10,371 nucleotides of DNA, taken from the NCBI GenBank assembly GCA_036496265.1, contig DASXLL010000274.1, positions 1 to 10,371 of the forward strand, written 5' to 3'. Shown here piece by piece: positions 7,112-10,371 of the stretch. How positions within the stretch are numbered: position 1 is the first letter of the stretch; each line of letters starts with the position of its first letter. A program made the position numbers and the translations under genes. Below the pieces are notes generated by a model, which saw only the letters and a program-made list of their open reading frames with translations, was not told the origin of the DNA and did no database searches. Source of the stretch: CAYLLN01 sp036496265 (lineage in GTDB: Bacteria > Planctomycetota > Planctomycetia > Pirellulales > Pirellulaceae).

Positions 7112-7897
7112 TCATGCGGCGGCCTTCAGTTCGGAAAGACGGTCTTGCAAGGAGCGCAACGCTGTTTTTGTCGCCCCGACAGTGGACAGGCGAGCGACGT
7201 TGGCAATGCACGACACGCGGAAGAGTTTAAGCTGCAGTTCGCACGCAAGGAACTGCCCGAGTCTGCAGAGACCGAGCAAATTCCCATAGCCTCGATCAAA
7301 AATATTTTGACCTCCATAGAATCCTGTCAACGTGATCCCTCCGCCATCAAGGCAGAGAGCAACCTGCTGCAAACATGGGAAGCCACGTTGACGCGAATGC
7401 GCATGGTCTCGAGTTGGGTCAAAAATGGCAATTTGCAGAGCCGTTGGCCGATGGTTTCCCTGGCGAACAGTTTCGATGACGTGCGCAAGTTGGTTCACCG
7501 GCTTTTCTTTTGAACCAGCTGGCTGATAAGCAATCATGCGGTGGAAATAGTGCCCCAGCCAGTTTCCTCGGCACTTTTTCACACGCGGCCAAATGGCCTC
7601 AAATCGTTGATATAGCGCCTCTGCGCCGTTTCGCGTTCCCTTGTTCCACAACGAAATGGGGAAAATAACATTCGCCGTCGTTTGCACCGACGATGCTTTG
7701 GGGAAGCCGCTGAGCGCCTCATCGACAATTGTGCGAACGCGATGATCTTCTTGCACACTTCCATCCTGTGCAAACTGCTCCACGCCGAAAATGGATGGAG
7801 CTATATGTTCGACACCGCGCTCCAACAAACGCTCAAAAGGAGCGAGCCACGCACCAGAGACGTTGTCGGCACTCGCTACGAACTGGGTCGCATTCAT
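7112..7897 (-). CDS. Divergent thymidylate-synthase-like (ThyA-fold) protein
   Basis: ThyA and its relatives transfer a one-carbon group to C5 of dUMP or dCMP. The 261-residue protein keeps the ThyA order: WLAPFERLLERG (17 to 28), PISLWNKGTRNGAEALY (80 to 96), VNQLAHVIETVR (134 to 145), HRPTALQIAIFDPTRD (149 to 164), then RGFPCLQQVAL with likely catalytic C175, then YGNLLGL with N206. By hand, the stretch after C175 aligns without gaps to E. coli ThyA after C146. N206 falls on N177, the uracil-recognising residue, but R166, S167 and D169 fall on G195, G196 and N198. The general base E58 appears to fall on I81. So the nucleophile is kept while phosphate, folate and base-activation residues are changed. 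The start is ATG at 7897, inside the stop of the upstream peptidase gene (ATGA), with AAGGAG 7 bases upstream. A role in making a modified pyrimidine is inferred from the next gene. Confidence 0.78.
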   Translation of the reverse strand: MNATQFVASADNVSGAWLAPFERLLERGVEHIAPSIFGVEQFAQDGSVQEDHRVRTIVDEALSGFPKASSVQTTANVIFPISLWNKGTRNGAEALYQRFEAIWPRVKKCRGNWLGHYFHRMIAYQPAGSKEKPVNQLAHVIETVRQGNHRPTALQIAIFDPTRDHAHSRQRGFPCLQQVALCLDGGGITLTGFYGGQNIFDRGYGNLLGLCRLGQFLACELQLKLFRVSCIANVARLSTVGATKTALRSLQDRLSELKAAA

Positions 7898-8760
7898 TCC
7901 GGAACTCCTTCGTCGAATCGAAATACGCTTAGGCCAGCGAATTCGCGTTTTGAAACGCGAACGAACGACGCCCACGCAGAACCTGGATCAAACACTCGCG
8001 CAAGGCCGGGACTCGTCGCTGTTAGAATTCGCCACTGACCAGCGCTATCCTTGTATTCTGTGACAACCTCGCCCTCCCAGCGGCAGCGCGGTGACACCAA
8101 TAATAAGTCTCCGACTTCCAGGTCTACGGCACGATCCGTCCAACGCGAATCCACAACGAAGAGATTCGAGTCGCACCGCGCTCCAAGGATTTCTGATCGA
8201 ATATCGAGTGGGCGGTGTTTTCGGAGGGCGGTCGCGACCGAGTCGCCGAAGAAGTGGTGATTTACCACCATCTGAGTTATCAGGGTGCTATAGCCAACTC
8301 CAAGCCACGTGGCGACGTTATACAGTTCGATTGGCGACGGCGATGACAACGACCATTCTCGCGACTGGAATCCATGGGCCACTGCCGTTTTCGGCATAAG
8401 CAACGCCCCGCCGAATGCGTCTGCAAGCACTTCTGCGGGGTCAGACCGACGAATCTCTTGCTTCTCCTCTGTAAGTTCGTCGTACTGCGTTCCATGGCCA
8501 AATACGTGATGTCCAAGTTCGTGGCTGCACGTGAACCGTCGTCTTCCACTCGGTCGTAGGGCAGAGATGACAATTACAGGTGACTGTTGGTTGAGATAAA
8601 ATCCTTCCATTGACGGCATTTTTTCGAATCGCACATCCACTCCCCGGCGCTCCGCCAAATCATAGACGCAGAGGGATGCGTTTAAGGGAATTCCCTCTTG
8701 GGCCCGCATTCGTGCTGCGGCTTGCATTCCTTGCAAGACGATTTGTTTACGATTGATCAT
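7894..8760 (-). CDS. ImmA/IrrE-type zinc metallopeptidase with C-terminal extension
   Basis: Proteins of this family cleave a partner XRE repressor on receipt of a signal; ImmA of ICEBs1 is the best known. Here the zinc site is HELGHH with H80, E81 and H84, and the third ligand is probably E110 in DPAEVLADAFGGALLMP, which closely matches the family's E-x-x-A-x-x-F-x-x-x-L-L-M-P pattern. The preceding strand VIVISALRPSGRRRFTCSHE is also typical. The peptidase-like part ends near residue 185. About 100 further residues (DLEVGDLLLVSPRCRWEG onward) look beta-rich and could be a ligand or stress sensor; I do not recognise this domain. Its ATG lies in the stop codon of the XRE gene (4-base overlap), and its own stop overlaps the start of the ThyA-like gene. 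The pairing strongly suggests that it controls the operon. Confidence 0.88.
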   Translation of the reverse strand: MINRKQIVLQGMQAAARMRAQEGIPLNASLCVYDLAERRGVDVRFEKMPSMEGFYLNQQSPVIVISALRPSGRRRFTCSHELGHHVFGHGTQYDELTEEKQEIRRSDPAEVLADAFGGALLMPKTAVAHGFQSREWSLSSPSPIELYNVATWLGVGYSTLITQMVVNHHFFGDSVATALRKHRPLDIRSEILGARCDSNLFVVDSRWTDRAVDLEVGDLLLVSPRCRWEGEVVTEYKDSAGQWRILTATSPGLARVFDPGSAWASFVRVSKREFAGLSVFRFDEGVPE

Positions 8761-9101
8761 TGATTCCGTCTCTTTGCCGGCTTACGCAGCATTCGGATCA
8801 ATTCTTCGAGTTTCTTAAGGTCTGATTCAGACCATTTACTGAGCTTTCTTGCAGCCAAAAGCACTTCTTCGGCATTTGCATCTGTGTCCGAGCCACGAAC
8901 CAGCCATTCGACGCTGACGCGGTATAGAGCAGCGAATTCATCCAATTCCTCAGCGGCAATACGACGTCGTCCGGCCTCAATCTCCGAGACTGTTGGGCGA
9001 TGAAGGTTTAATCGCTTTGCGACTTGACCCTGACTCAGGCCCGCGCGCTCCCGCGCTTCCTTAAGTCGCGCGGCAATCGTCTCACGTTCGTCTTGCGTCA
9101 T
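8757..9101 (-). CDS. XRE-family transcriptional repressor
   Basis: The 114-residue protein has a Cro/CI-type helix-turn-helix at about 8 to 66, with LKEARERAGLSQGQVAKRL followed by the recognition helix region RPTVSEIEAGRRRI and closing helices FAALYRVSVEWLV. The C-terminal 45 residues are charged and helical (SDLKKLEELIRMLRK), probably for dimer formation or contact with the peptidase. The start ATG lies inside the stop codon of the acyl-carrier-like gene, with AAGGG a few bases upstream, and its stop overlaps the start of the metallopeptidase gene. The palindrome at 9416 to 9432 over the operon promoter is the obvious candidate for its binding site, so the operon would repress itself until the peptidase removes the repressor. 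That link is inferred. Confidence 0.9.
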   Translation of the reverse strand: MTQDERETIAARLKEARERAGLSQGQVAKRLNLHRPTVSEIEAGRRRIAAEELDEFAALYRVSVEWLVRGSDTDANAEEVLLAARKLSKWSESDLKKLEELIRMLRKPAKRRNQ

Positions 9102-9397
9102 ACTGCCACCCTTTTCTTCGCTGCCTGCAACTTGAGCACGCTGTCGGTGATTTGCTTTACGCTAAGTGCTTTCCGACCATCGGGGCTTGTAAACACGCTG
9201 ACGACACCATCAGAAAACGCACCTCCTAAATCCACGTCGAGCAGCACGGTGACTTCAACTCCATTCGGGCTATCGAAATCCTTGAGGTCCTTCAGGGGGA
9301 CTGTATCAGCGGTGATCTCCGCATCTCGATATCCCCCCATGCTTCGAACCCTTTTGATGCAATCGATTACTACGCGTTGCACTTCTTCACGACTCAT
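9098..9397 (-). CDS. Small acyl-carrier-protein-like protein, first gene of the operon
   Basis: The 99-residue protein has the layout of an acyl carrier protein: helix 1 SREEVQRVVIDCIKRV, then DAEITADTVPLKDL, then FDSPNGVEVTVLLDVDLGG, which parallels the ACP segment with the Asp-Ser of phosphopantetheine attachment (here D42-S43), and a final helix SVKQITDSVLKL. The residue after the serine is Pro instead of the usual Leu, and the loop between the second and last helix is longer than in E. coli ACP, so the similarity may be only structural. No synthase, ligase or transferase gene is nearby. ATG at 9397 has AGGAG at 9409 to 9405. It is the first gene after the promoter and overlaps the XRE gene by ATGA. 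It could carry an acyl group for a base modification or be a small partner protein; I cannot decide between these. Confidence 0.55.
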   Translation of the reverse strand: MSREEVQRVVIDCIKRVRSMGGYRDAEITADTVPLKDLKDFDSPNGVEVTVLLDVDLGGAFSDGVVSVFTSPDGRKALSVKQITDSVLKLQAAKKRVAV

Positions 9398-9415
9398 CGT
9401 GTCACTCCTAGCAGT

Positions 9416-9432
9416 GGTAAGAAAATCTTACC
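9416..9432. promoter_or_regulatory. Operator palindrome GGTAAGA-AAA-TCTTACC
   Basis: Two perfect 7-base arms are separated by three bases, giving a 17-base site of the size bound by dimeric XRE repressors. It covers the -10 box and the likely transcription start of the six-gene operon, so binding would block RNA polymerase. The repressor encoded two genes downstream is the expected ligand; this is inferred. Confidence 0.75.
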
Positions 9433-9452
9433 ATTCGATACGGGCGTGTCAA
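9425..9452 (-). promoter_or_regulatory. Promoter of the six-gene operon
   Basis: On the minus strand a consensus -35 box TTGACA (9452 to 9447) and a -10 box TAAGAT (9430 to 9425, 4 of 6) are separated by 16 bases. Transcription would start near 9418, giving a short leader before the AGGAG at 9409 to 9405 and the ATG at 9397. It is the only good promoter seen upstream of any gene in the operon. Confidence 0.75.
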
Positions 9453-9481
9453 GCTAACATGGACCGCGAGCAAATTAGCAG

Positions 9482-9506
9482 GTGTCGGGCCTTCGGCCCT
9501 GGAGGC
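9482..9506 (+). repeat. Direct repeat copy 1 (GTGTCGGGCC type)
   Basis: This 25-base unit is repeated at 9849 to 9873 in the same direction with two differences. It contains the hairpin GGGCC-TTC-GGCCC. Confidence 0.7.
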
Positions 9507-9689
9507 ATGTTTTGTTGTGGGAGCGCGTACCCAGCCCTGACGGACTGGGCGATTTCTTGGCGGGCCTCCGGCCCTGAGATGCGGGCGGTGGCATTTGGGA
9601 GCTGAGCCGGCGACAAATGGCGCGTTGGAGAAATGGCGAGAAGGCTGGCATTCCCTCCGGGATGCGGTGACCATTGGGGGTGAAAGTTT

Positions 9690-9719
9690 CCGGGGGTGTC
9701 GCTTCGCTCAACACCCCGG
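9690..9719. repeat. Hairpin CCGGGGGTGT / ACACCCCGG
   Basis: The arms pair over nine bases with one bulged G and an 11-base loop, GCTTCGCTC flanked by C and A. It is one unit of the hairpin-rich tract and has no U tract that would mark a terminator. Confidence 0.55.
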
Positions 9720-9794
9720 CTAATGGCTGTGAACCCTTTGGGTTCGATTGCCGGGAGATCGCATACGCCACAGCCGCGGGTGACGCAAAGCTGA

Positions 9795-9812
9795 CCCGCG
9801 ATCAATCGCGGG
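9795..9812. repeat. Palindrome CCCGCGAT-CA-ATCGCGGG
   Basis: Two perfect 8-base arms are separated by two bases. It follows GCGGGTGACG at about 9777, which offers alternative pairing with the left arm. Confidence 0.6.
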
Positions 9813-9848
9813 CCTAAAAGCAGAAGCCCCGTGAATGGGGCTCGGAGA

Positions 9849-9873
9849 GTGTCGGGCCTTTGGCCCTTGAGGC
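9849..9873 (+). repeat. Direct repeat copy 2 (GTGTCGGGCC type)
   Basis: It matches 9482 to 9506 at 23 of 25 positions. The copies are 367 bases apart; the flanking sequence differs, so this is a dispersed unit and not a duplication of a longer block. Confidence 0.7.
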
Positions 9874-9885
9874 GTCGAGCCCGCA

Positions 9886-9910
9886 CGCTCCCACGCAAAA
9901 CGTGGGAGCG
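9886..9910. repeat. Strong hairpin CGCTCCCACG-CAAAA-CGTGGGAGCG
   Basis: The 10-base arms pair perfectly around a 5-base loop. A diverged relative of the right arm, GTGGGAGCGCG, occurs near 9517 to 9527. No U tract follows on either strand, so I do not call it a terminator. Confidence 0.65.
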
Positions 9911-9951
9911 AGGAGATTGATCGGTTAACTGCTCGAACCCCTCACCCCCAG

Positions 9952-9981
9952 CCCCTCTCCCCGGAGTACCGGGGCGAGGGG
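9952..9981. repeat. Hairpin CCCCTCTCCCCGG-AGTA-CCGGGGCGAGGGG
   Basis: The 13-base arms have a single mismatch and a 4-base loop. Together with the CTCACCCCCAG just before it, this is a word I associate with dispersed repeats in planctomycete genomes. Confidence 0.65.
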
Positions 9982-10371
9982 AGCCCAGAAGATTCAGAGC
10001 TCCCCACTTTCAAAACAAACCCATAGAGCCGTCGGTTGTTGTTGGATGCGATGCGCGGAATTGAATGCGTTCTCGCAGCTCAGGTCGCTCAAGCGGCTGA
10101 GCCGCCTATATTTTGGGGTCTCCGGCCCTCTGGTTCCCTCGCTTACGCGTCGGGTTGTTGGGAATGACGCGGCAGTAGTCGAAGCGCATGGCGGACGGTG
10201 AAGCGTGAAGCAGGGGCCTCGTTCCTGCAAAATGGAAAAAAAGTTGCCGCTTTGTTGAGTAGCGGTTAACTTGGCTGTTTAAAGAATGAATGGGCGGTTT
10301 TTGGCGAACTTGGTTTTGGGGGCGGATGATGGGGAATCGATGGAGGGTGAGTTCGGGCGGGGGGCGGGGTG

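Larger units (their letters stand above)
9460..10371. other. Gene-free, hairpin-rich tract
   Basis: No convincing gene is seen on either strand; open frames here lack family motifs and cross repeat units. The tract is a run of short hairpins and repeated words such as GGGCC-TTC-GGCCC (9487 to 9499), GGGCC-TCC-GGCCC (9562 to 9574), GAACCC-TTT-GGGTTC (9731 to 9745), AGCCCC-GTGAAT-GGGGCT (9825 to 9842) and GCGGCT-G-AGCCGC (10093 to 10105). This looks like dispersed REP-like DNA. After 10200 the sequence becomes plain, and it may lead into a gene beyond the window. Confidence 0.6.

Noticed and set aside
7145..7513. Plus-strand frame of 122 codons
   Set aside because: Antisense to the ThyA-like gene, whose motifs are continuous across it; no motif or ribosome binding site.
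8757..9397. Classical type II toxin-antitoxin pair
   Set aside because: An XRE protein with a small neighbour can suggest this, but the upstream small protein looks like an acyl carrier fold and the downstream partner is a clear ImmA/IrrE peptidase, so a repressor-peptidase switch fits better. An Xre/COG2856-type toxin-antitoxin role is not fully excluded.
9024..9605. Plus-strand frame of 193 codons over the promoter region
   Set aside because: It runs antisense through the acyl-carrier-like and XRE genes and across the promoter and operator, and has no family motif.
9449..9898. Minus-strand frame of 149 codons in the repeat tract
   Set aside because: It is made of repeat units and hairpins, overlaps the -35 box, and lacks any recognisable domain.
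9482..9910. CRISPR-like array
   Set aside because: The repeats are few, diverged, unevenly spaced and internally palindromic, and no cas gene is near.

Overview
The window looks like a chromosomal segment of a GC-rich bacterium, probably a planctomycete. That is an inference from the long hairpin-rich gene-free tracts, the AAGCACGAAGCACGAAA type intergenic repeat and the style of the KdpD/KdpE proteins; no rRNA or marker gene is present to prove it. Every convincing gene lies on the minus strand, so transcription runs from right to left.

Right part (about 9455 to 10371): no gene. It is a tract of short perfect hairpins and a diverged 25-base direct repeat, typical of dispersed REP-like DNA. 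Centre right (9452 down to 5009): one compact six-gene operon led by a near-consensus promoter (TTGACA, 16 bases, TAAGAT) whose -10 box is overlapped by a perfect palindrome, GGTAAGA-TTT-TCTTACC. The gene order is: acyl-carrier-like small protein; XRE-family repressor; ImmA/IrrE-type metallopeptidase; divergent thymidylate-synthase-like (ThyA) protein; helical protein of the 5-hmdU DNA kinase helical domain / alpha-glutamyl-putrescinyl-thymine pyrophosphorylase family; MazG-type nucleotide pyrophosphohydrolase with a large extra C-terminal domain. The first four genes are joined by three ATGA stop/start overlaps and the last two follow after 9 and 54 bases. The simplest reading is an inducible system that makes, processes or attacks a modified pyrimidine in DNA: MazG trims dNTPs to dNMPs, the ThyA-like enzyme modifies C5 of a pyrimidine nucleotide, and the helical protein acts on the base in DNA. 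The XRE/ImmA pair would keep the operon silent until a signal triggers repressor cleavage, as in the ICEBs1 ImmR/ImmA switch. This is the most interesting part of the window.

Centre left (4513 down to 973): kdpD and kdpE, a sensor kinase and response regulator for potassium and turgor, separated by a 157-base gap filled with a long inverted repeat. No kdpFABC gene is present on either side within the window; the position upstream of kdpD is taken by a roughly 490-base gene-free stretch and then the modification operon.

Left part (896 down to 1): a tRNA-Met(CAU) 5' half cut off at the anticodon loop, followed by gene-free DNA, a decayed DDE transposase fragment and a possible IS3-type element end. 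This edge looks like a site of past insertion and rearrangement.
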